The notes below the pieces were generated by a model that did not search any database, was not told the DNA's origin, and was given only the letters and a program-made list of their open reading frames with translations. Of a stretch of DNA of 64,000 bases, positions 17,850-25,482 are shown one piece after another. This stretch comes from Emticicia sp037153985 (GTDB lineage Bacteria > Bacteroidota > Bacteroidia > Cytophagales > Spirosomataceae): assembly GCF_037153985.1 (NCBI RefSeq), contig NZ_JBBAYI010000008.1, positions 186,001 to 250,000 on the forward strand, written 5' to 3'. Numbering within the stretch: the first letter of the stretch is position 1; every line of letters begins with the position of its first letter. Both the position numbers and the translations under genes were made by a program.

Positions 17850-18118
17850 CTAGATAAACTTAATGGCATAAGTGTAGAATGGTTTTGTACAGGGACGCGT
17901 AGTCAGATAATTGGGACGCTTTTAAAGCAGTATTACCTCAAAACCACTTAATAGGCAAACGTTTTACTAAAGCTATTGAGGGGGTGAATACTTCACTAAG
18001 AAATAGCTGTAAAAGGCTAAATAGAATGACAACTAGCTTTTCAAAAAAGGTTTTAAATCATTGGTGTGCCATCAAATTGGTGATAAACCATAGAAATCGT
18101 AAAGCATCATACTTTTAG
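17850..18118 (+). pseudogene. IS1-family transposase C-terminal remnant
   Basis: From 17906 the frame reads DNWDAFKAVLPQNHLIGKRF, then TKAIEGVNTSLRNSCKRLNR and NHWCAIKLVINHRNRKASYF, ending at 18118. This matches the C-terminal end of IS1-type (InsB) transposases. Upstream, VEWFCT is in another frame and a 14-bp insertion separates the two. The catalytic Asp of the N-terminal half is missing, so the element is dead. Confidence 0.7.
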
Positions 18119-18166
18119 AATCACAACCTTTACAACAATACTATAAGGATAATAAAATTCAAAAAA

Positions 18167-18910
18167 ATGATCAAAAAACCATTAATACATTATATAATTT
18201 CATTGACTAATTCTCGTATAATTCCTATTTTAGGCGTCATATTATCTCTATCTTGCGAGAAAAGAAATGAAGATTTCGCATTTTACACACAATCCCCTAA
18301 ACCATTTTCAAAACATTTATTTAAATTAGAAAATAAGTTTTGTTTTTCTGATTTACGGGACTCATCAAACGTATACCTAAAAAATGATACGTCTGTTTTT
18401 ACTATTTGGGGTAAAGAAGATACTGTATACTATAAAAAAATATCATTAAAAAATACATCTGATAAGAAAGAAATTATTGAAGCTTCAAATTACGAAATGG
18501 GGAATTTTAGTTTCAATAGTAATTTTAACTATGATTTGATATTAAATGATAGAAAACTAGATGTAAATATTATATTTCCTGAATCTTTAAAAGGTAGCTA
18601 TTCAATTATTTTGGATGATAAAAGGTCGGCACTACTTTATAAATCTTTTCAGCTAATAGACAAGACGAAAACTGTAAACTTAAAAGAACCAAATTATCTT
18701 AGTTTTGATAAATCCCAAATACTTATCTCATATAATGATACATATATTTTAAGGAAAATTACAGAGGGAGATGTAAGTTTATTCTATGATTTATTAAAAT
18801 ATTCTATGCGAGAATACTTTACAAAGAATAAAGTAGAACGAATAAATTTTTTCGAAACAAAAACGGAAAAATTCTTTGTGGAAATAAGAAACGGGCCAAA
18901 CGGAAATTGA
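18167..18910 (+). CDS. Putative lipoprotein, unknown
   Basis: This 247-residue protein has an N-terminal hydrophobic helix and a lipobox-like end (LGVILSLSC). The mature part is beta-rich and acidic (FTIWGKEDTVYYKKISLKN, FSFNSNFNYDLILNDRKLD). No conserved motif is recognised. It lies alone between the IS1 remnant and an RHS fragment, so it could be an immunity-type lipoprotein. That is a guess from context. The gene is intact and AT-rich. Confidence 0.55.
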   Translation: MIKKPLIHYIISLTNSRIIPILGVILSLSCEKRNEDFAFYTQSPKPFSKHLFKLENKFCFSDLRDSSNVYLKNDTSVFTIWGKEDTVYYKKISLKNTSDKKEIIEASNYEMGNFSFNSNFNYDLILNDRKLDVNIIFPESLKGSYSIILDDKRSALLYKSFQLIDKTKTVNLKEPNYLSFDKSQILISYNDTYILRKITEGDVSLFYDLLKYSMREYFTKNKVERINFFETKTEKFFVEIRNGPNGN

Positions 18911-19023
18911 GGTTCATAATCTAATCTCCTAAAAAGTTAGTCTCGTCCTAAAATAAGTTGCCACGTCAGTGCACACAACCAGAGAAACTCTCAGACACTT
19001 CATTCGACCCGTGAGGAGTGGTT

Positions 19024-19480
19024 TTGAATGGTATCAATCAGTCAAATGGCTTCCAGAACAGGTTTGAGTTTCAGGGCAAAGAGAAAGAGAGTACTTTTAC
19101 CCTGAATAGAATCAATCAGGAGCAAGAACTTTGAATCCTACTATTGGTAGGTTTGATAGGGTTGATCCACTGGCTGAGAAAAGAGAGTGGCTAACGACAT
19201 ACACTTTTGCTCAAAATAACCTTGTTAATCGTATAGACCCCGATGGTGCATTGGACGAGCCATTATATAAAAAGACATGGAACTATTTAACTAACTTGTT
19301 TAGCGGTTCAGATGCAACTCGTAATACACAAAGCGTAGCAGCTACTACATCATACACCCTTGTAAAATCCCCAAGAGGCTAGAGACATCTTAGTCCAATT
19401 AATGCCATTATTCATGTTTTTGGAGCATTGGCCGCCTATTACTTTTATGAAACTAAACCAACCGTTTTTATTAAACCATA
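19024..19480 (+). pseudogene. RHS core fragment with frameshift and in-frame stop
   Basis: The reading goes LNGINQSNGFQNRFEFQGKE, then shifts frame at about 19115 to SGARTLNPTIGRFDRVDPLA and TFAQNNLVNRIDPDGALDE, the end of an RHS core. The frame stops at TAG (19380-19382) but continues in the same frame as RHLSPINAIIHVFGALAAYY to a stop at 19480. It has no start codon and is a decayed RHS end. Confidence 0.7.
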
Positions 19481-19740
19481 ATCCCGACCTCACGTTAAAA
19501 TATTATTTATTATGCATATTGAAGATCCTCAACTTGTAGGCTAATCTGTAAAAAACAACATTTAAATCAACACTTTGGAGAAAATTAGGTTTTTATTATC
19601 TGACAATAGATACATTTCAACTCTCATCATTGAGACTGAAAACAAAGTGCTTGCCTGCAATTATTACTTATAAAAAATGTAAGATTTTTCCTCACCTAAA
19701 CACATCTTGTCTGTAATATTAAATCTTATTTTTTACAGCT
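19381..19740. other. AT-rich debris between RHS fragments
   Basis: Apart from the 30-codon tail of the RHS fragment (to 19480), I see no gene here. The sequence is AT-rich with many stops on both strands. Confidence 0.5.
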
Positions 19741-19936
19741 GATTCAGAATGAACTTGACCAGACTGGCAGAGTAAAGAAAGTTTTTCATGGAATTAGGAC
19801 TACTCCAGTAGAAATACCAAGAAACGCGTATGATGAAGTCGGGTACTTAAGCCAAAAGAAATTATTGAACGCCCATCACAGGGAACCACTACACAAAACA
19901 ATGCAGACGATCTGGCCCGGCGTTATGTTTTATTAG
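19739..19936 (+). pseudogene. YD-repeat fragment
   Basis: The frame reads LIQNELDQTGRVKKVFHGIR, then NAYDEVGYLSQKKLLNAHHR, ending at 19936. The 'YDEVGYLSQKKLL' part is a typical YD/RHS repeat. It has no start and its end is truncated. It overlaps no other gene and lies 22 bp before the end of the MBL gene. Confidence 0.65.
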
Positions 19937-19957
19937 AATCTATTACAGAAATACGTA

Positions 19958-21013
19958 TTAAATCAAAAACATTTCTCCCAGTTTCAAGATTTTTAATTGA
20001 TTTTTGATTTTTCCCTCTATATTCAGTTGAATTAAAATTTCCTCAGGTTCGCCCATAGGCTCATCAGCAGAGTCGAAAGTACCATAATGAAACGGGACAA
20101 ACGTTTTAGCTCCGGTGTCATGAAACGCTTCAACAGCTCGGTAGGGGTCTTGATGATGCTGCCCCATAAACCACGTAGGTGCGTATGCACCTGCACCTAT
20201 CAACGCAACATCAATGTTGGGAAACACCGAACCAATTTCTCTAAAATGAGACCCATAGCCTGAGTCACCCCCAAAATAAATGGTTTTACCATTTATTTGT
20301 AAAACAAAGCCTCCCCATAGAGTTGTATTTACATCAAAAGGGGTTCTGTTTGCCCAGTGTCTTGACGGAACAAAAGTAATGTTCAAATCCTTGATTACAT
20401 TAAACTGTTGGTACCAACCCGCCGACTGAATGGGGTTATTAACCCACTTGCTCATTAGTTTTTCGAGACCTAAACCACAAAGTATTTGTGCATCAGGATT
20501 ATTCTTTGCTAAGAGCCTGATGCTTTTTTTATCACAATGGTCGTAATGAGCATGAGATATTAAAATGTAATCAATATTCTTTAATTTATTGGCTTCAACG
20601 GGTAAATCGGAATACCGTCTGGCCACCGGTAAATCACCAAACATGGGGTCAATTAATATCCTGAAAGACGATAACTGAATAAAAAAACTTGCATGACCCA
20701 ACCAAACTATTTTATCGCTGCCATCATTTAACCAATTGCTGTTTTTTATTACAGAAATACGCCAGTTATCTTGCTTTTTAAATGCTCTTTTAGGGTTTTG
20801 TTGAAACATAAATTTCAGAATGTCTCTAAAACTTAAAACCGTCGGGTTTTCAGGATATATAAATTTGCCTTTATCGTCTAGAGGGGTTCCTGCCCATGCT
20901 GGCCGAATAGTATTCAAAGCCGTATTTGAAGTGTAGCTCGTTGAGCTGGATATTTTCTTTTTTTTCAAAAGTAGCTTCCTCGAAGCCCAAATTGATAATA
21001 AGGTGATACTCAT
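19958..21013 (-). CDS. MBL-fold metallohydrolase (UlaG/NAPE-PLD-like)
   Basis: This 351-residue protein has a possible short N-terminal membrane segment. The core has the zinc-binding motif HAHYDHCD (H-x-H-x-D-H), GHASFFIQ, DPMFGDLP, PSRHWANR, GGDSGYGSHF and VPFHYGTFD. The arrangement matches the UlaG-like / N-acylphosphatidylethanolamine phospholipase D-like branch of the metallo-beta-lactamase fold. Its substrate cannot be told. Its start overlaps the end of the AraC regulator gene by 4 bp, so the two are in one transcript and the enzyme is probably under the regulator's control. Confidence 0.85.
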   Translation of the reverse strand: MSITLLSIWASRKLLLKKKKISSSTSYTSNTALNTIRPAWAGTPLDDKGKFIYPENPTVLSFRDILKFMFQQNPKRAFKKQDNWRISVIKNSNWLNDGSDKIVWLGHASFFIQLSSFRILIDPMFGDLPVARRYSDLPVEANKLKNIDYILISHAHYDHCDKKSIRLLAKNNPDAQILCGLGLEKLMSKWVNNPIQSAGWYQQFNVIKDLNITFVPSRHWANRTPFDVNTTLWGGFVLQINGKTIYFGGDSGYGSHFREIGSVFPNIDVALIGAGAYAPTWFMGQHHQDPYRAVEAFHDTGAKTFVPFHYGTFDSADEPMGEPEEILIQLNIEGKIKNQLKILKLGEMFLI

Positions 21014-21825
21014 TTTCTGGCTGAATTTGATTGCAGTTGAGTAGGCGAATAGCCATATTGTTTTTTGAAAGCAAAAGAAAAATGAGATAGGTTTTCAAAG
21101 CCTACTTCAAAATATACATCGGTTGGTTTTTTATTTTGTACTAAGTTATAATGTGCCAATTCGAGCCGTTTTTTTGTGAGCCATTTTTGAGGGGTAGTAT
21201 TGAATAGCTTTTTGAAATCTCGCTTGAAAGTTGATAAACTACGCCCTGTTAAATAGCTGATTTTCTCTAAGGGCATATTGAACATGAAGTTTTTTTCCAT
21301 AAACTCCGTTAAGGGTATCTTCCAGGGTTCTTCAAAATTAGCTAAAACAATATCGATGCTTTTGTCTATTACCCTAAGAATACTAATGGCTTCCTGTATT
21401 TTAAGTGAAGCTATATTTTCAGGAATAGTATCTTTCATGTCAAAATAAGGCAATAACGAAGCAAGGTAACTATCCAGCAAAGGGTGGTTTTTATAACTCA
21501 AGATTTCAACTTTTTTAACAGGTTCGGCTGGAGTAATATCTTGGTAAATTCGTTTCAAACGCTCTGTTGACAGATGAATAGCCACTGCCCTATGTGGTAG
21601 CCCATCCTTAGGGTAATTCAGAACAGTAGTTAACTGATTTCTTGGAATCAGGAAAACATCACCACTCGTAAATAAATACGAGGCATCGGCTTGTATCAAT
21701 TTTGTTTCACCCGAAAAAATAAAAACCAGCACATGTTCTTCCAGTGTTACTTCTGTTTTGAAATACTTATCCCGCAAACTTGAAAGTTTGATTTCGTTAG
21801 TAATGAATTTTGTGATATGTTCCAT
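21010..21825 (-). CDS. AraC-family transcriptional regulator
   Basis: In this 271-residue protein the N-terminal half is a cupin-like sensor (VLVFIFSGETKLIQADASYL). The last about 90 residues form the double helix-turn-helix domain (PLEKISYLTGRSLSTFKRDF, FNTTPQKWLTKKRLELAHYN, DVYFEVGFENLSHFSFAFKK). The upstream region holds two direct repeats of TTTGTTTTAAGGTTC type, spaced 22 bp, and a TACCTTTG promoter element at 21846-21853. Similar sites precede the SnoaL-like gene, which suggests auto- and cross-regulation. It overlaps the MBL gene by ATGA. Confidence 0.9.
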   Translation of the reverse strand: MEHITKFITNEIKLSSLRDKYFKTEVTLEEHVLVFIFSGETKLIQADASYLFTSGDVFLIPRNQLTTVLNYPKDGLPHRAVAIHLSTERLKRIYQDITPAEPVKKVEILSYKNHPLLDSYLASLLPYFDMKDTIPENIASLKIQEAISILRVIDKSIDIVLANFEEPWKIPLTEFMEKNFMFNMPLEKISYLTGRSLSTFKRDFKKLFNTTPQKWLTKKRLELAHYNLVQNKKPTDVYFEVGFENLSHFSFAFKKQYGYSPTQLQSNSARK

Positions 21826-21845
21826 GTCTTGATAAAATTATAAAA

Positions 21846-21853
21846 CAAAGGTA
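21846..21853 (-). promoter_or_regulatory. Promoter -7 element upstream of the AraC gene
   Basis: On the minus strand this reads TACCTTTG, matching the Bacteroidota TAnnTTTG consensus. It is 21 bp before the AraC start at 21825. Confidence 0.5.
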
Positions 21854-21874
21854 AAACAAGTTTATAGTGTTACC

Positions 21875-21911
21875 TTTGTTTTAAGGTTCAAAAAGGTTTG
21901 TTTAAAAGGTC
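21875..21911. promoter_or_regulatory. Paired operator-like repeats upstream of the AraC gene
   Basis: On the plus strand, TTTGTTTTAAGGTTC (21875-21889) and TTTGTTTAAAAGGTC (21897-21911) are direct repeats 22 bp apart, two turns of the helix. The same pair appears at 23407-23444. AraC dimers commonly bind such paired direct repeats. The second half overlaps the stop of the hydrolase gene. Confidence 0.55.
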
Positions 21912-22869
21912 ATTTGGTTTCATAAATGTACCTTTCTACATAGTAGGTATAAGTGTCAAGTAAAAAACTCCAAGCCTCTTTGCTGATTTCTAATTGAGGG
22001 AAAAGCACTTCAAAGGCGTGGTAACAGCCATTAAACAATTTGAATGATACGGGTATTCCGGCTTTTTGCAGTTGGTTTACATAATTTACGGTTTCGTCTC
22101 TAAACGGTTCTAAGTCTCCAACAAACGTTATTGTGGGCGGAAGTTTTGAATAATTCATGGCTCTTGCTGGTGCAGCATAAGGCGGTATCTCTTTTAAATC
22201 ACCTAAATATTTTGCCCAACCCAATTTGTTTGAGTTGGCATTCCAGCCAGCCGAGTTATTGTCTCTTGCCGACTCCGTGTTTTGCCTGTCGTCAATCATA
22301 GGATAAACCGGTATCTGAAAAGCAATTTTAACCTCATCCGTATCGGTGGCTTTTAATGAAACTGCCGCCGCCAGCCCACCACCTGAGCTATGGCCTGCTA
22401 CTATTATTTTGTTTGGAATAATATGCAGATGTTTTACATTTTCGTTCAACCACAAAAGGGTATCGTAGCAATCGTTGAAGGCAGCAGGGTAAGGAGCATC
22501 AACGGCTTTGCGGTAATCGGGGGCTACTACTACACAAGGTTTGGCATCAATAAAATTCTTGATTACTTGCATAAATTCTTCAGGATTCCCCAGCATATAT
22601 CCACCACCGTGTATATACAACATTCCGGGTAATTCGCCAGAAAAATTCAATGGCTTGAAAACCCGAACACGAATATCTGGGCCACCATTATTACTGGGTA
22701 TATATTTTTCTTCACAATGCAGGCCCTCAATATTCTTTCCTTTTGCTCTTCTACTATTGGCATTTAGCAGGCTAATACCTATGTTGTTCATCAATAGTTT
22801 TGATGAAAACTTCATTATACCATAGCTTCCTTGAAGTTCTCTATGGTGCATTTCTTTGGTTACTCTCAT
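21910..22869 (-). CDS. Alpha/beta hydrolase, HSL/GDXG-lipase-like
   Basis: This 319-residue protein has the oxyanion motif HGGGYMLG near residue 85 and the nucleophile elbow GHSSGGG near residue 160. The acid region FVGDLEPFRDE and catalytic His (CYHAFEV) lie near the end. This is the layout of hormone-sensitive-lipase-type esterases. It acts on an ester of unknown identity and has no signal peptide. It lies 10 bp downstream of the SnoaL-like gene in the same direction, so the two are probably one operon. Confidence 0.88.
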   Translation of the reverse strand: MRVTKEMHHRELQGSYGIMKFSSKLLMNNIGISLLNANSRRAKGKNIEGLHCEEKYIPSNNGGPDIRVRVFKPLNFSGELPGMLYIHGGGYMLGNPEEFMQVIKNFIDAKPCVVVAPDYRKAVDAPYPAAFNDCYDTLLWLNENVKHLHIIPNKIIVAGHSSGGGLAAAVSLKATDTDEVKIAFQIPVYPMIDDRQNTESARDNNSAGWNANSNKLGWAKYLGDLKEIPPYAAPARAMNYSKLPPTITFVGDLEPFRDETVNYVNQLQKAGIPVSFKLFNGCYHAFEVLFPQLEISKEAWSFLLDTYTYYVERYIYETK

Positions 22870-22879
22870 GGCTGTTTTA

Positions 22880-23344
22880 TTATTTTATGATTAAATCTGA
22901 AAGGCCGTTCGGGAAAAAAGCCTCCACAAACGGAATAGTATTAAGAAACTCTCTGTGAGATACAATTTCACCGTTCTTGGTAACCACATGGCATATATAC
23001 GCTTGGTTGTAGGCTCGTCCGTTGGTTAAGGTGGCAGAACTTTTGTATTCAGCAATGGCTTCTGTTGCCGTTTCCATTATAATTCTGATATCAGTAAAAT
23101 GGAAGTTAGGCGCGTTTTGCAACAAGCCTTGCATGGTGGCTTCTATGGTTTCTCGGCCAGCCATAATCGTGGGCATACCAATCGAGGCTACATAAGGGGC
23201 TTCAATGTAGCCATCTGGTGCAAAATAGGACGCAATTTGTTGGGGATTCCCTCGGCCAACATGGTTAAGAAATGTAGTAAGCACCTCAGATGCTGTTTTT
23301 GTCTGACCTGCAACTGTTGCACGGGTTGAGTTGTTCTGTACCAT
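22880..23344 (-). CDS. SnoaL/NTF2-like protein
   Basis: The start MVQNNSTRATVAGQTK at 23344 is chosen because an upstream Met at 23395 would add a hydrophobic, lysine-rich extension overlapping the promoter element. The 154-residue protein has the cone-fold pattern: helix SEVLTTFLNHVGRGNPQQIA, strand-turn YFAPDGYIEAPYVAS, MAGRETIEATMQGL, AEYKSSATLTNGRAYNQAYI. Such proteins act as small isomerases, cyclases or ligand binders. Together with the downstream esterase and the AraC gene it forms a metabolic module of unknown substrate. Confidence 0.8.
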   Translation of the reverse strand: MVQNNSTRATVAGQTKTASEVLTTFLNHVGRGNPQQIASYFAPDGYIEAPYVASIGMPTIMAGRETIEATMQGLLQNAPNFHFTDIRIIMETATEAIAEYKSSATLTNGRAYNQAYICHVVTKNGEIVSHREFLNTIPFVEAFFPNGLSDLIIK

Positions 23345-23378
23345 TTTTTTATTTATTTTTATAATTAATTGATGATAC

Positions 23379-23386
23379 AAAGGTAG
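23379..23386 (-). promoter_or_regulatory. Promoter -7 element upstream of the SnoaL-like gene
   Basis: On the minus strand this reads TACCTTTG (TAnnTTTG consensus). It is 35 bp before the start at 23344, and the same sequence occurs at a similar position upstream of the AraC gene. Confidence 0.5.
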
Positions 23387-23406
23387 ACTAAACAAAAAGG
23401 GTGGAC

Positions 23407-23444
23407 TTTGTTTTAAAGGTCAAGTTTGTTTTGTTTTAAAGGTC
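23407..23444. promoter_or_regulatory. Paired operator-like repeats upstream of the SnoaL-like gene
   Basis: TTTGTTTTAAAGGTC occurs at 23407-23421 and again, identical, at 23430-23444, 23 bp apart. The flanking GGTCATTTGG is shared with the AraC promoter region at 21908-21917. The match in sequence, spacing and position suggests one regulator acts on both. Confidence 0.6.
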
Positions 23445-23639
23445 ATTTGGGTAATACCACTACAACAATTTGTTGATAAAAACCTTAATCTCTAGTTTAA
23501 TATGGGTAGCAACTTAGGGGAGCAGGACAGAGGCTCATTTGATTTAGAAATTTTGTTCCGCAAAACAAATTTATCTATTTCTTGTACATCTATTTTATTT
23601 AGTGAATATCTTAAACAACTTCATAGTAAATAGCATAAA

Positions 23640-23990
23640 ATGCAAACAACTGCCGAAAACGAATTAAACTCTTTGGAAGAGCTTTTTGAAAAATGCTTTA
23701 GTGTTGCTAAGGATTGGAATTATTTTATATATCGATTTGAGGATATCATGGAGTTTTTTGGCAATAGAGGATGGGATAGATTGAAATTAGTAACTGAAAG
23801 TGAAAAGCTATTCATAAAAGTAAGAGACTATCCCGATCTTTTTGATGAAAGTGGGGAAGAAAGATTATATGAATTTCATGATTTAATTATTGGCAATGGG
23901 CTTGATAACAATATAAGATTACCTAATGAGCCGGATTTTCCTGAATGGAAAACCTTTATGAAACTTGAATTGTGGAGAAAAGGTTTATAA
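23640..23990 (+). CDS. Orphan possible immunity protein, unknown family
   Basis: This 116-residue acidic protein has helical parts (ELNSLEELFEKCFSVAKDWN) and aromatic-rich segments (YFIYRFEDIMEFFGNRGWDR, PDFPEWKTFMKLELW). It stands alone, with an RHS N-terminal remnant only 23 bp downstream, the typical neighbourhood of an immunity gene left behind after its toxin decays. The family is not recognised. Confidence 0.5.
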   Translation: MQTTAENELNSLEELFEKCFSVAKDWNYFIYRFEDIMEFFGNRGWDRLKLVTESEKLFIKVRDYPDLFDESGEERLYEFHDLIIGNGLDNNIRLPNEPDFPEWKTFMKLELWRKGL

Positions 23991-24012
23991 CGCATGATAA
24001 GTGATTCATTTT

Positions 24013-24146
24013 AACCTATACAAGCTCACGGAAGGAAACCTATCATACACTATTTCAATAGGTATGATAGTACAGGAGTGAAAGCCGCTAGTCAATCATC
24101 AGTAATAGGCTCCAACTGGAGCCTGAAAGCCGATGCCAGAAGCTAG
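24013..24146 (+). pseudogene. RHS N-terminal fragment
   Basis: One frame reads NLYKLTEGNLSYTISIG. After a shift the next reads YDSTGVKAASQSSVIGSNWS to LKADARS, ending at 24146. This aligns with the YHSGGIKVDEEAGIVGLGWS part of the RHS opening at 14039. It is a short frameshifted remnant. Confidence 0.55.
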
Positions 24147-24189
24147 GCCAAAAACCTGATGAAACAAAGGCGTATACATACCCGATACC

Positions 24190-25089
24190 TTAAAAATTCA
24201 CGGTCAGGCTTATGCCATATTGTGGCAACGATTTCAGTTCGCCTTCGCCCAGATTCTGGTAAATCGGAATCCTGTACGATGCCCCAACATTAAACCTACG
24301 GTAGTATAGCTCAATACCTGCATTGGCAAGCGTGGCTACACCTCCCGTCTGTGAGTTTCGTTTCCCTTCTTTTATATCCCTGAAACCATAATCTACAATG
24401 GCCCCTACATTGGGCATCATCGAAAACTCTCCCCACGCTTTCGAGTAAAAGGCCGTTAATGAGCCATTTATCCGATTTCCGAACCGATATTTATCGTTAC
24501 TTCGTGTCGAGATTCTACCCCCAATTTCAGTATTCAGCCCCCAGCTATGTATCTTAATAGTATGAATAGCACTCAACAGAAAATCAGTACTACCCGTACC
24601 CAACTGAAAATTCGGATTTATTTCGCCTTCATACCCGTACTCAAATTTGCCTGTTGCCAGTTTTACCCCTCCGCCAATCATCAGGCTTTGGTAAATATGG
24701 CTTGTGTTGGTGGTATCCAGAAACGTATTTAGCACATTTACGTGCGCCAGCACAATGGCATCACCAATGCCATTTTTCAGGGTTTCGGTGCCACTGTTGA
24801 GCAATAACTGATGATTTGAATTATAAGGCAGAAACGCCATTACCTGAAGATTCTTGACCGGATAGAACCTCGCCCATAATTCGGCCGTCTGGTACGTTTC
24901 ACGGGTTTTAAGCAACACACTATTCAGGTGCGAGTCGAAAGTCCGGCTACGGTAACGCAGCCCGATAAACTGGGTTCCGGCGCGCGGAGTAAGCCCAACA
25001 AAAGCACTACCATTGGCACATCCACAAATATCGCAGGCCAGTGCATCAAAGCCGCCAATTAGTAATAACAGAAGGAGTATTTTTTTCAT
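24190..25089 (-). CDS. Outer-membrane beta-barrel with CDICGC motif
   Basis: This 299-residue protein has a signal peptide (MKKILLLLLLIGGFDALA) followed directly by ACDICGCANGSAF. That Cys-rich motif at the mature N-terminus could bind metal. Many alternating beta strands follow, ending in SLTVNF, a barrel-type terminus. It lies 1 bp downstream of the HMA-like gene in a copper-type operon, so it is probably an outer-membrane metal transporter or sensor. The precise role is unknown. Confidence 0.75.
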   Translation of the reverse strand: MKKILLLLLLIGGFDALACDICGCANGSAFVGLTPRAGTQFIGLRYRSRTFDSHLNSVLLKTRETYQTAELWARFYPVKNLQVMAFLPYNSNHQLLLNSGTETLKNGIGDAIVLAHVNVLNTFLDTTNTSHIYQSLMIGGGVKLATGKFEYGYEGEINPNFQLGTGSTDFLLSAIHTIKIHSWGLNTEIGGRISTRSNDKYRFGNRINGSLTAFYSKAWGEFSMMPNVGAIVDYGFRDIKEGKRNSQTGGVATLANAGIELYYRRFNVGASYRIPIYQNLGEGELKSLPQYGISLTVNF

Positions 25090-25090
25090 T

Positions 25091-25438
25091 TTATTTACAA
25101 ATCGTTATGGTATCTTCACAACAGGGTCTTAGTATTTCCCGTTTTTTTATGTTGGCTTTTAGCTCGTCGGCATCATAGCCAATCGACACAATAAACTGTT
25201 TTAGTTTTTCGGCATTGGTTCTGGTCGAATCATAAACAATTTTAATGGTTTCTTTCACCCAATCCACTTCTACGTCTTTCACGCCCTTCTCGAAATAAAT
25301 GTTTCGCCCCAGATTATATTTGCACACATTACAAATACGCTTTGTTTTTATCAGGCAATTGGCCGACGGCTTGTGGCCTGCCGCCCCCAAGCCTGAAAAA
25401 GCAAGTGTCAGGGTCGATATGAATTTTTTTCGGTTCAT
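25091..25438 (-). CDS. HMA-like metal-binding secreted protein
   Basis: This 115-residue protein has an N-terminal signal-like region (MNRKKFISTLTLAFSGLGAA). The motif ICNVC (C-x-x-C) is followed by a ferredoxin-like beta-alpha-beta pattern (VKDVEVDWVKETIKIVYDS, LKQFIVSIGYDADEL), as in heavy-metal-associated domains. The end has a CC pair (RPCCEDTITIC). This suggests copper or other metal chaperoning in the periplasm. It lies between the MbnH-like gene and the barrel gene in one operon. Confidence 0.7.
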   Translation of the reverse strand: MNRKKFISTLTLAFSGLGAAGHKPSANCLIKTKRICNVCKYNLGRNIYFEKGVKDVEVDWVKETIKIVYDSTRTNAEKLKQFIVSIGYDADELKANIKKREILRPCCEDTITICK

Positions 25439-25482
25439 TGTTTATTCCGGCTCACAGGCTGCTTACCTCAGCAGGATAACGC

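Noticed and set aside
19960..21010. MBL hydrolase as a lactonase or beta-lactamase
   Set aside because: The motifs fit the UlaG/NAPE-PLD-like branch better. The AHL-lactonase and beta-lactamase signatures are missing, so no antibiotic role is claimed.
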